This document shows, piece after piece, positions 25,348 through 34,398 of a stretch of 64,000 bases of DNA. The translations under genes were made by a program, and so were the position numbers. Every line of letters starts with the position of its first letter. Within the stretch, counting starts at the first letter, position 1. The stretch is from Candidatus Gastranaerophilales bacterium (GTDB lineage Bacteria; Cyanobacteriota; Vampirovibrionia; Gastranaerophilales; Gastranaerophilaceae), in the NCBI GenBank assembly GCA_947594025.1, contig CANQDZ010000002.1, forward strand, positions 62,001 to 126,000, in the 5' to 3' direction. The notes below the pieces were generated by a model. It saw only the letters and a program-made list of their open reading frames with translations. It was not told the DNA's origin and made no database searches.

Positions 25348-26949
25348 ATGCAAGAAGTTAACAGTGAAAAAGAAATAAATAATCAAATATCTCAAATGGC
25401 TCAAAAGGGCAAAACCCAAAAGGCGATTGAGTTATGTCAAAGTGCGTTGTTAAAAAATCCAAATGACCCAAAACTCCATGTTAAATTAGGCGACTTATAC
25501 ATGGAATGGCACTTGGATATTTATCAGGCAAAACATTATATTGATGAAGCTATTACCCAGTATCAAATTGCATCTGAAACCCTTATTGATAACGGTGAGA
25601 TATATTATAAAATAGGCTTTGCTTTCTTTCATAAAGGAGAGCTTGACAGAGCGATGAGCTATTTTGATTTAGCCATTGAAAATAACGGCAGCAAAAGCAA
25701 ATGCCATTATATGCTGGCTAAAATACTAAAGAAAAAAGACAGATACCAAGAAGCTCTTGAAGAAACAAAAATTGCCCTAAAAAACGGCTTTTTCGGCACT
25801 TCTAAAATACATTACTTAAAGCACAGGCTTTTAACGGCAATATACTTTTCATCTTTTAAAACAAAAGTATCATGCGTTGTTGAACTTATATTGTCATGGC
25901 TTACACTTCCTTTTGATATGGAAGCAATTAAAGAATGTACCGATAAGCTTAAAATAGTTGCAGTATTGCCTAAATTATTTGAGGCGTTTTGTTATTTAAA
26001 AACTGAAGAATATGAAGAAGCAATTAAAATTTACACTAAACTTATAAACAAAATGCCCGGTTACCCTCTTTTTTACTGTTCTTTAGGTAATGCTTATAAG
26101 GCAATAGGCAGATATGACGAGGCTATTGTTGAATTTAAAATGGCGCGCTGGATTGACTCATTATGTCTGGAAGCTTATAACAGTATGGCTCAAACATATG
26201 AAGAAATGGGTGATTATGATAACGCAATTTTGACTTATCAAAACTTTATTAAAATTCACCCGAATAGCGCCGTTCTTCACTCAAATATAGCAAATTTGTA
26301 TTTTATGAAGGGGGATACTCAATCTGCGGTTGCTCACTATCAATCGGCAATTTCGCTTAATCCTTCTAAAAATTTTACAGCTTCTGTATGTGAAATTTTA
26401 GGATACATTCATCAAAATATTAACAAAAATGCCGATGCCGCCATATCGTCTTTTCATGGGTCATATCTTCTAAACCCGAGTGCATCGGACGTTTATATCC
26501 ATTTAGGAAGCGCTTTTTATGATAAAGAAGATTATGATAATGCACTTGTAATATACAGACGCGCTCTTGAACTTGACCCTAAAAATTCTAAAATCCATTG
26601 CAATATGGGTTATTTATACTGGGGCATGGGAGATATTAAGGAAGCAATTAAAGAATATGAATTATCTATAAAATATGACCCTAATAACGACATTTCATAC
26701 AATAACCTAGGCGTTATTTATCTTGATGACTTGGCCCATATGCAAAAGGCGATGGATTGCTTTGAAAATGCAATAAAAATAAATCCAAACTATGCTCTCG
26801 CATATTACAATTTGGCTCGTTCTTTAAGTATTAAGGGCGAAAAGATTGAAGCTGCAAAATACTATCAAATCGCATATGATGTAAATTCAATTACTCAAGA
26901 ACTTGACCCTGTTGAAATTCAGGAAAGACTTAACAATTTATTTGATTAG
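25348..26949 (+). CDS. Tetratricopeptide-repeat protein
   Basis: 533 aa, no signal peptide. At least ten TPR units are visible (for example KLHVKLGDLYMEW, YYKIGFAFFHKG, YNSMAQTYEEMGDYD, IHCNMGYLYWGMGDI, YYNLARSLSIKGEK). A non-repeat segment near 150-215 (FFGTSKIHYLKHRLL, ELILSWLTLPFDMEAIKE) interrupts the array. The repeats suggest a scaffold for protein complexes; no catalytic domain is seen. A GAGGGT site precedes the ATG. Confidence 0.85.
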   Translation: MQEVNSEKEINNQISQMAQKGKTQKAIELCQSALLKNPNDPKLHVKLGDLYMEWHLDIYQAKHYIDEAITQYQIASETLIDNGEIYYKIGFAFFHKGELDRAMSYFDLAIENNGSKSKCHYMLAKILKKKDRYQEALEETKIALKNGFFGTSKIHYLKHRLLTAIYFSSFKTKVSCVVELILSWLTLPFDMEAIKECTDKLKIVAVLPKLFEAFCYLKTEEYEEAIKIYTKLINKMPGYPLFYCSLGNAYKAIGRYDEAIVEFKMARWIDSLCLEAYNSMAQTYEEMGDYDNAILTYQNFIKIHPNSAVLHSNIANLYFMKGDTQSAVAHYQSAISLNPSKNFTASVCEILGYIHQNINKNADAAISSFHGSYLLNPSASDVYIHLGSAFYDKEDYDNALVIYRRALELDPKNSKIHCNMGYLYWGMGDIKEAIKEYELSIKYDPNNDISYNNLGVIYLDDLAHMQKAMDCFENAIKINPNYALAYYNLARSLSIKGEKIEAAKYYQIAYDVNSITQELDPVEIQERLNNLFD

Positions 26950-27003
26950 TCCGCAGACAGGCTACTTTATTTTAATCAAGTTTTATTATAAAATTCAGTT
27001 AAT

Positions 27004-27972
27004 ATGATAATCTTGAAGTTTGTTTTAAAAAGAATATTGCAGGCTGTTCCGATACTTTTTATAGTGTCTTTAATCAGTTTCTTTTTAATCAGATTGTCGC
27101 CTGTTGACCCTTTGGCAGAGTTAAGGCTTAACCCTTCCATTTCCAAACAAACTTTAGAATACGAGCAAAAAAGACTCGGCCTTGACAAGCCCATTGCAGT
27201 TCAATATTTTTTGTGGGCGAAAAGCTTTATAAAAGGTGACTTAGGAACATGTACTACAGGCGAACGCGTAATTGATAAAATTAAAGAAAGAACCCTAAAT
27301 ACCCTTCTTCTATCTTTAAGCGTCATATTTTGGACTTGGGCTATAGGTATTCCCGTCGGAATAATAGCAGCTTTAAATTACAGGCGGGTATTTGATAGGA
27401 TTTTAACCCTGTTTTCAAGTATAGGTATGGCAATTCCTTCGTTTTTCTTTGCGATATTGTTACTCATATTTGCGCAAAAAACAGGCCGGTTTCCGATAGG
27501 GGGGCTTACGTCATACAATTTTCAAGGTATGACGCCTGCAGGTAAAATTTTGGATGTTTTATATCATTTGGTCTTGCCTACCGTTGTACTCTCTACAATT
27601 TCACTTGCAGGGCTTGCACGTCAGATGAGGGCAAATTTACTTGATGTACTTGACTCCGATTACGTTAAATTTGCAAAAGCAAAAGGACTTTCTTCGTTTA
27701 AAGTCGTATTTAAACATGCACTGAGAAATGCGATTAACCCTTTGATTACACTTTTAGGTTTTGAATTTGCAGGACTTTTATCGGGGGCTGCACTAACGGA
27801 GTACGTTTTTCAATACCCGGGTCTTGGAAGACTTATTTTGGAAGCAGTTATGAAATCAGATATAAATCTTGTCATGGCAAGCCTTATGATAGGCTCAATT
27901 ATGCTTATTTTAGGCAACATGCTTGCAGATATTCTACTTAGAATTACAGATCCGAGAGTGAGGGTGCAGTGA
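27004..27972 (+). CDS. Peptide/nickel-type ABC permease, DppB/OppB family
   Basis: 322 aa, six membrane segments, N-terminal VLKRILQAVPILFIVSLISF typical of OppB/DppB. The cytosolic EAA loop reads ARQMRANLLDVLDSDYVKFAKAKG-like near 215, contacting an ATPase. It overlaps the next permease by 4 bp (GTGA). No binding protein or ATPase gene is adjacent. Confidence 0.92.
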   Translation: MIILKFVLKRILQAVPILFIVSLISFFLIRLSPVDPLAELRLNPSISKQTLEYEQKRLGLDKPIAVQYFLWAKSFIKGDLGTCTTGERVIDKIKERTLNTLLLSLSVIFWTWAIGIPVGIIAALNYRRVFDRILTLFSSIGMAIPSFFFAILLLIFAQKTGRFPIGGLTSYNFQGMTPAGKILDVLYHLVLPTVVLSTISLAGLARQMRANLLDVLDSDYVKFAKAKGLSSFKVVFKHALRNAINPLITLLGFEFAGLLSGAALTEYVFQYPGLGRLILEAVMKSDINLVMASLMIGSIMLILGNMLADILLRITDPRVRVQ

Positions 27973-29033
27973 GAGAAGTTATAAAAAAACTTATGAAAGA
28001 TAAAATCAGTCTCACGGCATTTTGCGTGCTTGTTATTTTATATACTCTTATCTTTTTTGCAAACTTTGTCGCAATCTACGATAAAGATTTTTCATCAAGG
28101 TCAATGTCTTACGCTCCGCCTTCAAATATATACTTCATAACTCCTGAAGGAAAATTCTCAAGGCCGTATACTTATAATCAAATAAGAGAGTTTGACCCTG
28201 ACTCGCTTGATATAGTATACAAACAAGACAGGTCTAAAAGATATTATTTAAAATTCTTTTCAAAAGGTTTTGAATATAAGTTTTTGGGTCTTAAATTAAA
28301 CAGGCACCTTATAGGAATTGAAGACGGAGGCAAATTGTTTCTTTTAGGCTGCGATATAAACGGACGGGATAATTTTTCAAGACTTTTATACGGTGGTCAA
28401 ATTTCTTTAACAATAGGATTTTTAGCCTTATTCATATCGTTTCCCATAGGTCTTTTATACGGCGGAATTTCAGGTTATTTCGGCGGAAAAACGGATACAA
28501 TTATGATGAGAATTGCAGAAGCCGTTATGAGCATACCGAGTTTTTACCTGTTAATAATTCTTGCTGCCATTTTGCCGTCAGGCATGACCTCAGGGCAAAG
28601 ATTTGCGCTTATTACGGTTATTCTTGCTTTTATCGGCTGGGCAGGTTTTGCCCGTGTCGTGAGGGGTATGGTTTTATCAATTAAAACTCAGGATTATGTA
28701 ACCGCCGCAAAATCAATAGGCGCAAGCAGATTAAGAATAATCTTGAGGCACATTCTTCCTCAAACATCAAGTTATGTAATTATAGCTGTCACTTTAAGTG
28801 TTCCAAGCTATATTCTTGCAGAATCAGGACTAAGCTTTATCGGGCTCGGCATTCAACAGCCTGATGCAAGCTGGGGAAATATGCTCAAAGAGGCACAAGA
28901 ATTTGCAAACATTTTATACCGACCTTGGCTTTTAACGCCGGGATTTTTAATTTTTGTTGCAGTTTTGTCATTTAATTTGATAGGTGATACCATAAGGGAT
29001 ATACTGGATCCAAAAAGCAAATTAAGGGCATAA
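27969..29033 (+). CDS. Peptide ABC permease, DppC/OppC family, with N-terminal periplasmic insert
   Basis: 354 aa with a GTG start that overlaps the previous stop. One N-terminal membrane helix (ISLTAFCVLVILYTLIFFAN) is followed by about 90 extra periplasmic residues (YAPPSNIYFITPEGKF, YLKFFSKGFEYKFL, LFLLGCDINGRDN), then the usual five helices and EAA loop (DYVTAAKSIGASRLRIIL). The insert resembles the YejE-type permeases (PPTxIHFFxxxGRF) more than short DppC. Ligand unknown. Confidence 0.9.
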   Translation: MREVIKKLMKDKISLTAFCVLVILYTLIFFANFVAIYDKDFSSRSMSYAPPSNIYFITPEGKFSRPYTYNQIREFDPDSLDIVYKQDRSKRYYLKFFSKGFEYKFLGLKLNRHLIGIEDGGKLFLLGCDINGRDNFSRLLYGGQISLTIGFLALFISFPIGLLYGGISGYFGGKTDTIMMRIAEAVMSIPSFYLLIILAAILPSGMTSGQRFALITVILAFIGWAGFARVVRGMVLSIKTQDYVTAAKSIGASRLRIILRHILPQTSSYVIIAVTLSVPSYILAESGLSFIGLGIQQPDASWGNMLKEAQEFANILYRPWLLTPGFLIFVAVLSFNLIGDTIRDILDPKSKLRA

Positions 29034-29037
29034 TTTT

Positions 29038-29541
29038 ATGGAATTTGATTTAAATATTACTCTGAGAGTTGTAAGTGCAATTGTTTTTGGTTTTATGCTT
29101 GGCTTAGAACGTGAAGTTACAGGCAAAATCGCAGGTCTTAGAACGCATATTCTCGTGTGTGTCGGGTCATGCGTGTTTACCGTTTTATCAATATACGGCT
29201 TTAGGTTTGCCCTCCAAGACGGTCTTAACGGCATAAATGACCCTGCAAGAATTGCAGCCCAAGTCATAACGGGTATCGGTTTTATAGGTGCGGGAACCGT
29301 TATGCGCCATGGCACAACCGTTTTTGGTATAACAACTGCCGCAACGCTTTGGGTATCTGCTGCCGTTGGTATGGCATGCGGCTGCGGAATGTACTATTTA
29401 GGCGGACTTGTTACAGTTCTTACTCTTATGGTGCTTATACTTATCAGATATTTTGAAAGAAGCTATATAATAAAAAGAATTTCCGAAAAAAGACGCAAAA
29501 AAATATGTGAATGTCAAAAAAATGACACTCACACATTATAA
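29038..29541 (+). CDS. MgtC/SapB-family membrane protein
   Basis: 167 aa with four membrane helices. The MgtC signature GLEREVTGKIAGLRTHILV is near residue 22, and AAQVITGIGFIGAGTVMR near 81-98. The family is linked to magnesium homeostasis or to modulation of ATP synthase in pathogens, but many members have no known role. This version lacks the long C-terminal ACT-like domain of MgtC. It starts 4 bp after the permease pair. Confidence 0.92.
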   Translation: MEFDLNITLRVVSAIVFGFMLGLEREVTGKIAGLRTHILVCVGSCVFTVLSIYGFRFALQDGLNGINDPARIAAQVITGIGFIGAGTVMRHGTTVFGITTAATLWVSAAVGMACGCGMYYLGGLVTVLTLMVLILIRYFERSYIIKRISEKRRKKICECQKNDTHTL

Positions 29542-29552
29542 TTCTTAAAAAC

Positions 29553-29909
29553 CTATGAAGCGAATGACATTAAAGCCCTTATTGAACTTGCCGTATCCTT
29601 AACGTCTTGTTCTTCGTTTTCTTCAATAGTTTCATCTAATATTTTAAGAATGTTTTCCTTGTCTTCAAGCGCTAAAAGCTCATTGATGGTTGTCATTACA
29701 ACTTTAGGACTTAAGTCATTTATTCCTTTTCCTTTGTTTGCAACTACAACCTTGAGAGATTCTTCAGAATTTCTTTTTACAAGAGCTTTCGCTGTTAATT
29801 CTCTAACATCATCCATTTCGCAGTTAGTGCCGATTTCATCCAAAATTTTAACTGCTTCGGAATCTTCATGTATAGATAATGCCTCAATTATATTTTTAAT
29901 CTTTTTCAT
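29553..29909 (-). CDS. Small HEAT-like helical protein
   Basis: 118 aa, not recognised. All helical in appearance, with repeated units near IEALSIHEDSEAVKILDEIG, VRELTAKALVKRNSEES and TINELLALEDKENILKILDE spaced about 35-40 residues, similar to short HEAT-type repeats. Acidic, no signal peptide. Its ATG shares one base with the stop of the preceding gene, so the pair is translationally coupled. Confidence 0.6.
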   Translation of the reverse strand: MKKIKNIIEALSIHEDSEAVKILDEIGTNCEMDDVRELTAKALVKRNSEESLKVVVANKGKGINDLSPKVVMTTINELLALEDKENILKILDETIEENEEQDVKDTASSIRALMSFAS

Positions 29910-30349
29910 TACTTAATCCTCAACGAAGAAATTTCTTTACTTAACATTTCGCCAAGCTCACTGACCGGACGTTTTGCTAAACTTGAAACGCTGTATTTTG
30001 AAAAATCGAATTCAACATTTGTTGTATTTAGCATTTCAATGAATTCTTTTGTGCTTGTTTTAACATTTTTTGCAAAATCCGCAATATTTTGTTTTATTGA
30101 TGAAAACCTGTTTATTACGGTTGTCCAAGCGCTTGCTAATAACTTACCTGCATCTTGCATTTTTTGTTTTACGACGTTTGGAGCCTTGCTGCTTGCAGAT
30201 TCAAAAACATCCATTTGCAAAACGGTGCCTTTAAATGTAATACCAAAAGGATTTGTTGAATGACCGTTTGCGTTTATGTTGTTTTCTCTGTTTGTCTTAA
30301 ACTTTTTAAATGCTTCCAAACTTGATCTTAAGGGGGTTATTTTTTGCAT
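29909..30349 (-). CDS. Unrecognised small protein, first of a coupled pair
   Basis: 146 aa. Begins MQKITPLRSSLEAFKKFK, contains TNPFGITFKGTVLQMDVFE near residue 35 and an amphipathic helical region (SSIKQNIADFAKNVKTSTKE). No signal peptide. GAGGT ribosome binding site. Followed at once by the HEAT-like gene. No function assigned. Confidence 0.6.
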   Translation of the reverse strand: MQKITPLRSSLEAFKKFKTNRENNINANGHSTNPFGITFKGTVLQMDVFESASSKAPNVVKQKMQDAGKLLASAWTTVINRFSSIKQNIADFAKNVKTSTKEFIEMLNTTNVEFDFSKYSVSSLAKRPVSELGEMLSKEISSLRIK

Positions 30350-30422
30350 TTTTATACCTCGATTATTTTACATGGCGAGGATAACATAGACGGAAAATAC
30401 TAAAATCATACTTTTGATGTAT

Positions 30423-31550
30423 TTAATTAAAATACTTAGGATTTAGCGCAATCCAAGAATAAGATTCTTTATCATCTTCAGGCATATCATTTACAAAAAT
30501 TCCGCCGTATTTACCCCTTGACGTGTGTAAAATGCCTTCTTCCGATAATACGCTTACAGCCTTTCTTAAAGAATTTATACTCGTGTTTAATATTTTTATA
30601 AGTTCAGAAATCGGAGGCAGTTTGTCCCCCGCCTCATGGTTTTTTGATATGTATTTTTTAAGGTCATTAAGAGTTTTTTGCCAGTTGTACAATATATTTT
30701 CCTGTTTTATTGTATGACTTGATGTCATAAACATATTTTTATCATTTTTATTTTTTCTGTTTTGAGCGGCAATAGGCTCCATTATATATATTGTCCCGTA
30801 TTGTCCCCTTCTTGATAAAATAATGCCTTCTTTACTTAATATTTTCATTGCGTCATTTACGGTTCTCACGCTTACGTTAAAAATGCGCGCAAAATCTTCA
30901 TTTTTAAGGATTTTATCTCCTACTTTATAATTTGTTGCTACATATTTTCTTATATCGGTTGATAATTTTTGAGAAAGAGTTTTATGAACAACATTTTGTG
31001 CGTTTTCTTCCCCAAAATCTTTATTGTTTACGGTATAAACTATATTATTTTTTTTAAGAACTCTTTTTTTAATAAAATTATTTCTAACCAAATTTTCAAG
31101 CGCAAGTCTTATCGTATTTTTGGAAATTCCCGTTTTTTCGCTTATCTCTTTAACTGAAGGCAAGGGCTTGCTTATTTCAATTCTTGTCATTAGCTTTATA
31201 ATTCTTGAATATGCAACCTGCAGTTTTGAAGACATCTTTTGAAAGGTTTCTTTACTTGAGTTTCTATCTCTAATCATCGTGCCTTTGCATTGTTTAGATT
31301 CGAAATAACCCATATCTTCCGCATATCTTACGGCATTCTGCACCGTACTTGTGCTTACTCGAAAAAGCTTTGCAATTTCTGATTTAGAAGGCATTATATC
31401 TCCCGCAGAGATTTTTTTATTCTCCAGATTATCTCTAACCCAAGATATTAATAAATTCAATATCATTTTGTCTTTAGGCAAAAAATAATCATTTTGATTG
31501 AAATCAAAACTGTATTCCGAAAGCTCTGCGATATGAATTTTTCTTCCCAT
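30423..31550 (-). CDS. Transcription regulator with four tandem GntR-type winged helices
   Basis: 375 aa. Four winged-helix units follow one another with no ligand-binding or aminotransferase domain. Unit 1 is about 25-95 (PSKSEIAKLFRVSTSTVQNAV). Unit 2 is about 105-170 (PSVKEISEKTGISKNTIRLAL). Unit 3 is about 190-255 (NEDFARIFNVSVRTVNDAM). Unit 4 is about 285-355 (PPISELIKILNTSINSLRKAV). Units 1, 3 and 4 end in the GntR wing (KGTMI, YGTIYI, YGGIFV). Normal GntR regulators carry a single unit plus an effector domain. AAAGGG site before the ATG. Divergent from the glycine-rich pseudopilin, a likely target. Confidence 0.85.
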   Translation of the reverse strand: MGRKIHIAELSEYSFDFNQNDYFLPKDKMILNLLISWVRDNLENKKISAGDIMPSKSEIAKLFRVSTSTVQNAVRYAEDMGYFESKQCKGTMIRDRNSSKETFQKMSSKLQVAYSRIIKLMTRIEISKPLPSVKEISEKTGISKNTIRLALENLVRNNFIKKRVLKKNNIVYTVNNKDFGEENAQNVVHKTLSQKLSTDIRKYVATNYKVGDKILKNEDFARIFNVSVRTVNDAMKILSKEGIILSRRGQYGTIYIMEPIAAQNRKNKNDKNMFMTSSHTIKQENILYNWQKTLNDLKKYISKNHEAGDKLPPISELIKILNTSINSLRKAVSVLSEEGILHTSRGKYGGIFVNDMPEDDKESYSWIALNPKYFN

Positions 31551-31606
31551 AAAACCCTTTTTGCTTATTATACACCTTAATTTAAAAAAACAAAAACTAA
31601 ATTTTG

Positions 31607-31635
31607 TTGCGCCTGCATATAAAATAGTTTATAAT
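31607..31635 (+). promoter_or_regulatory. Promoter of the glycine-rich pseudopilin gene
   Basis: TTGCGC (31607-31612), 17-bp spacer, TATAAT (31630-31635), 22 bp before the ATG at 31657. Confidence 0.5.
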
Positions 31636-31656
31636 AATCATGGTTAAGGAGCAAAG

Positions 31657-32493
31657 ATGAAAAACAACCGTAAAAAAGGATTTAGCTTAGCGGAAATGCT
31701 TATTGTATTTTTGCTTATATCTACGATGCTTGCTGCCTTTGCGCCTATAATGACAAAGCAGGCAAAGAAAAAAACTGACCCAAGCTGCCCGAGCGGGGTA
31801 AAATCTTTAACCGCCGAATACCCTATAGCAGGAACTTATACATTTACCGCACCTGAAAACATTACAGGCGAGGTTACCGTTACCATTGTAGGTGCAGGCG
31901 GCAGAGGTGCAGATGCTTCAAGCATAGAATATAACGAAGAAACAGGCACGATTATAAGCGCGGTTACGGGCGGCGGCGGCGGCGCAGGTGCGTTTATTCA
32001 ATATAAAACAACCCTTGCAAGCGGAGACTATGGAATTATTGTCGGTAAAGGCGGCGGTACACCAACTGCCGCAGGTACATATATTATAAACGGTGAAGAT
32101 AGCGTTTTCGATTCTGTTTCTGCAAAAGGCGGAACGGATGCTAACCTTGGTGTTGGCGGAAATGGCGGTATTTCTCAAGTTGAAAATTCCTCAAGCGGTC
32201 AAAATGGCGGAAGCGGCGGTCTAAATGTTGTCCCCGGAACCGGAGGAGGCAACCCTGCATTTTCTACCTCAATACTTGGCGGTGCACCCGGTGCATATTG
32301 TCCGGAAGGAAGCTGTGACCCGCATGGTAAGGCGGGCAGCGGATACGAAAAAAGCGGTCTTAGCGCCACAGGATTTGTGGCAGGTCTTGGCGGCGGCGGC
32401 GGCGGAGTTGATGCTGCATCAAAAACAGGCGGTTACGGCGGTGTTGGCGGAGACGGTTTTGTCAAAGTTGAATACCAAATTCGCTGCCAATAA
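31657..32493 (+). CDS. Type IV prepilin-like protein with large glycine-rich domain
   Basis: 278 aa. The prepilin signal is clear: a short basic leader KNNRKKG, then FSLAEMLIVFLLISTMLAAF with Glu at +5, for processing by prepilin peptidase. The rest is Gly-rich (about 85-270; GGGGGAGAFIQY, GGNGGISQ, GTGGGNPAFS, GLGGGGGG) with a conserved final GGDGFVKVEYQI. A Cys pair in YCPEGSCDP suggests a disulfide. The layout fits a surface pseudopilin with a glycine-rich, perhaps adhesive, head. AAGGAGC ribosome binding site. Confidence 0.8.
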   Translation: MKNNRKKGFSLAEMLIVFLLISTMLAAFAPIMTKQAKKKTDPSCPSGVKSLTAEYPIAGTYTFTAPENITGEVTVTIVGAGGRGADASSIEYNEETGTIISAVTGGGGGAGAFIQYKTTLASGDYGIIVGKGGGTPTAAGTYIINGEDSVFDSVSAKGGTDANLGVGGNGGISQVENSSSGQNGGSGGLNVVPGTGGGNPAFSTSILGGAPGAYCPEGSCDPHGKAGSGYEKSGLSATGFVAGLGGGGGGVDAASKTGGYGGVGGDGFVKVEYQIRCQ

Positions 32494-32511
32494 CCCGTAA
32501 TTAAAAAGGGC

Positions 32512-32539
32512 TTGTAAAATTTTTTGTTTATTTTATAAT
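32512..32539 (+). promoter_or_regulatory. Promoter upstream of the 234-aa protein gene
   Basis: TTGTAA (32512-32517), 16-bp spacer, TATAAT (32534-32539), 30 bp before the TTG start. Confidence 0.5.
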
Positions 32540-32568
32540 GATTTTATAAGAACAAAGGGTGATTTCAA

Positions 32569-33273
32569 TTGGCAGAGAATAACGATATACCAATGAATAT
32601 GGGCAAAAAAATTGCAGAAGCTCTTAAAAATCAAGAGTCTGAAGCTGATTCTTTCGATTCATTATCAATGGAGGAGATGAGAGATCTCATCAGATTAGAC
32701 AGCGAAGAAGATATTATCCCAAAAATTGAAATTGAAGAAGAAGAACCTTTAACTGTCAGAGCGCAAATAAAGCCTGCTTCTAAGAAAACCAAAAAAACCG
32801 AAAAGAACATTATTGAAGATTCAAACATTGAAAAAGTTTCAATTGATGTTCCTTCAACTCCGAAAGAAGAAACTCCGGTTTTAAAAGTAAATGCTAATGA
32901 AATTAATCCGGAACCTGATATGGCTCTTACTTTTGAAGATGAAAAAGAAGAAGTTGAAGAGTTTGAAATGCCTAACAACATCAACGTTTTAAAGAAACTC
33001 ATTGCTCAACTTCCGGCAGGTGTCCCGAAAACCACAGGGGCAATCATCATAAGACAGACCATTGAGGCTTTGGGTATTCCAATGAAAAGTGTTTTACAAG
33101 ACGCTCAAAAGGTTAGAGAATGCCTAAACAGTTCAATAAAAGATTGTGCTTTTACAATTCAAGAATACAAAAGTAACATCAAAAATCTTGAGAGACAAAG
33201 CGCAAGCTACCAAAAACAGTTAGCTAAGCTGAATGACATCATAGAACTTTTTGTTTACAGCGACAAAAAGTAG
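32569..33273 (+). CDS. Unrecognised acidic protein with C-terminal coiled coil
   Basis: 234 aa with a TTG start preceded by AGGGTGA. Acidic and disordered for about the first 130 residues (EEEEPLTVRAQIK, KEETPVLK). An ordered segment near 140-180 (LIAQLPAGVPKTTGAIIIRQTIEALGIPM, in overlapping parts) is followed by a coiled coil (QEYKSNIKNLERQSASYQ). No signal peptide or membrane segment. It ends just before tRNA-Glu. Function unknown. Confidence 0.7.
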   Translation: MAENNDIPMNMGKKIAEALKNQESEADSFDSLSMEEMRDLIRLDSEEDIIPKIEIEEEEPLTVRAQIKPASKKTKKTEKNIIEDSNIEKVSIDVPSTPKEETPVLKVNANEINPEPDMALTFEDEKEEVEEFEMPNNINVLKKLIAQLPAGVPKTTGAIIIRQTIEALGIPMKSVLQDAQKVRECLNSSIKDCAFTIQEYKSNIKNLERQSASYQKQLAKLNDIIELFVYSDKK

Positions 33274-33287
33274 AGCATAAAAATTAT

Positions 33288-33363
33288 GCTCCCGTCGTCT
33301 AGAGGCCTAGGACAACACCCTTTCACGGTGTAGACAGGGATTCGAATTCCCTCGGGAGTACCA
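33288..33363 (+). tRNA. tRNA-Glu (UUC)
   Basis: 76 nt including encoded CCA (33361-33363). Acceptor GCTCCCG pairs with CGGGAGT; anticodon stem ACACC/GGTGT with loop CTTTCAC gives anticodon TTC at 33322-33324. TTCGAAT T-loop present. Confidence 0.97.
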
Positions 33364-33370
33364 TTAAATT

Positions 33371-33393
33371 AAGAGGCTTAACGCCTCTTTTTT
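33371..33393 (+). terminator. Terminator after tRNA-Glu
   Basis: Stem AAGAGGC/GCCTCTT, loop TTAAC, followed by a T-run. Confidence 0.85.
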
Positions 33394-33433
33394 AATGCAA
33401 ATATTGATTTGACAGTTTACGTTAATTTAAACA

Positions 33434-34342
33434 TTATACATGACATACTTTTGTATAAACCAAAGGAAGGGTAAAACCAAAAGAGATTTTATCTCCCTCA
33501 TCTCTTGCAAATATGCTTCCTTGATGCTTTTCAATAATTTTTCTTGAAATATATAACCCAAGCCCTGTGCTTGTTTTGCTTGATGTTTCAAATTTTTCAA
33601 AGAGTTTGTCCAGTTCTTTTTTCTCTAAATTGCCCTTATCATTTTTGACTTCAAAAATTATATTATTACCCTTGTTTTCAAGATTAACTAAAATATTTTG
33701 TTTGTTTGAACCGTATTTTATTGCATTTGAGATAAGATTTGTTATCACTCTTGATATCTGCAATTTATCCGCATATGTCTCAACCGCTTCTTTGGCATCA
33801 AGGATTATATTTTGCTCGTTATTATTTGCAAGTTCCGATAAGTTTAAACATATTTGATGAATTGTGTTCCTTAAATCAAAATTTTCGCACTCCAATTTAA
33901 TTTCTCCGTCATCATATTTATAAGTATACAAGATAGTATTTATCATTTCTGACATATACGTGCAGGAAGATAAAACTTGTCTTAAAAGGCTTTCCTGTTC
34001 TTCATTTAAATAACCGACCTTGTTGTCTAAAAGTATTTTTATTGTTCCTATTTGTGCAAGAGTCGGGGTTTTAAGGTCGTGCGTTATATTTGCCACAAAT
34101 TCTTCTTTTTGTACTTCTTTTGATTTTACTCTTTTAATGTCGTCTGCAAAAATTTTTACCCTTTTAAACAATATTCTTCTTTCATTTAGGAAATGTACAA
34201 CCAGAATAACTAAAAAGCCTATAAGAACATCTTGTAATTTTACCGGTATAACAGGGTCTATAAGGATAGAAACTCCAAGAAGTATAAGTAAAAAATAAAA
34301 TAATACTATTGAAATATGACGCTTTTTAAATCTTCTAAACAT
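33434..34342 (-). CDS. Sensor histidine kinase, orphan
   Basis: 302 aa. Two membrane helices within residues 10-52, almost no periplasmic loop between them. HisKA domain with phospho-acceptor His88 in ITHDLKTPT, then an ATPase domain with N box ITNLISNAIKYGS and G2 box TGLGLYISRKI near 265. Response regulator not found on either side. The lack of an external domain suggests sensing within the membrane or by another protein. Confidence 0.92.
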   Translation of the reverse strand: MFRRFKKRHISIVLFYFLLILLGVSILIDPVIPVKLQDVLIGFLVILVVHFLNERRILFKRVKIFADDIKRVKSKEVQKEEFVANITHDLKTPTLAQIGTIKILLDNKVGYLNEEQESLLRQVLSSCTYMSEMINTILYTYKYDDGEIKLECENFDLRNTIHQICLNLSELANNNEQNIILDAKEAVETYADKLQISRVITNLISNAIKYGSNKQNILVNLENKGNNIIFEVKNDKGNLEKKELDKLFEKFETSSKTSTGLGLYISRKIIEKHQGSIFARDEGDKISFGFTLPLVYTKVCHV

Positions 34343-34398
34343 TTCAAATACATTTTAAAACCGTATTTAAAATCAGGAACATTGCCCAACTTACTTAT

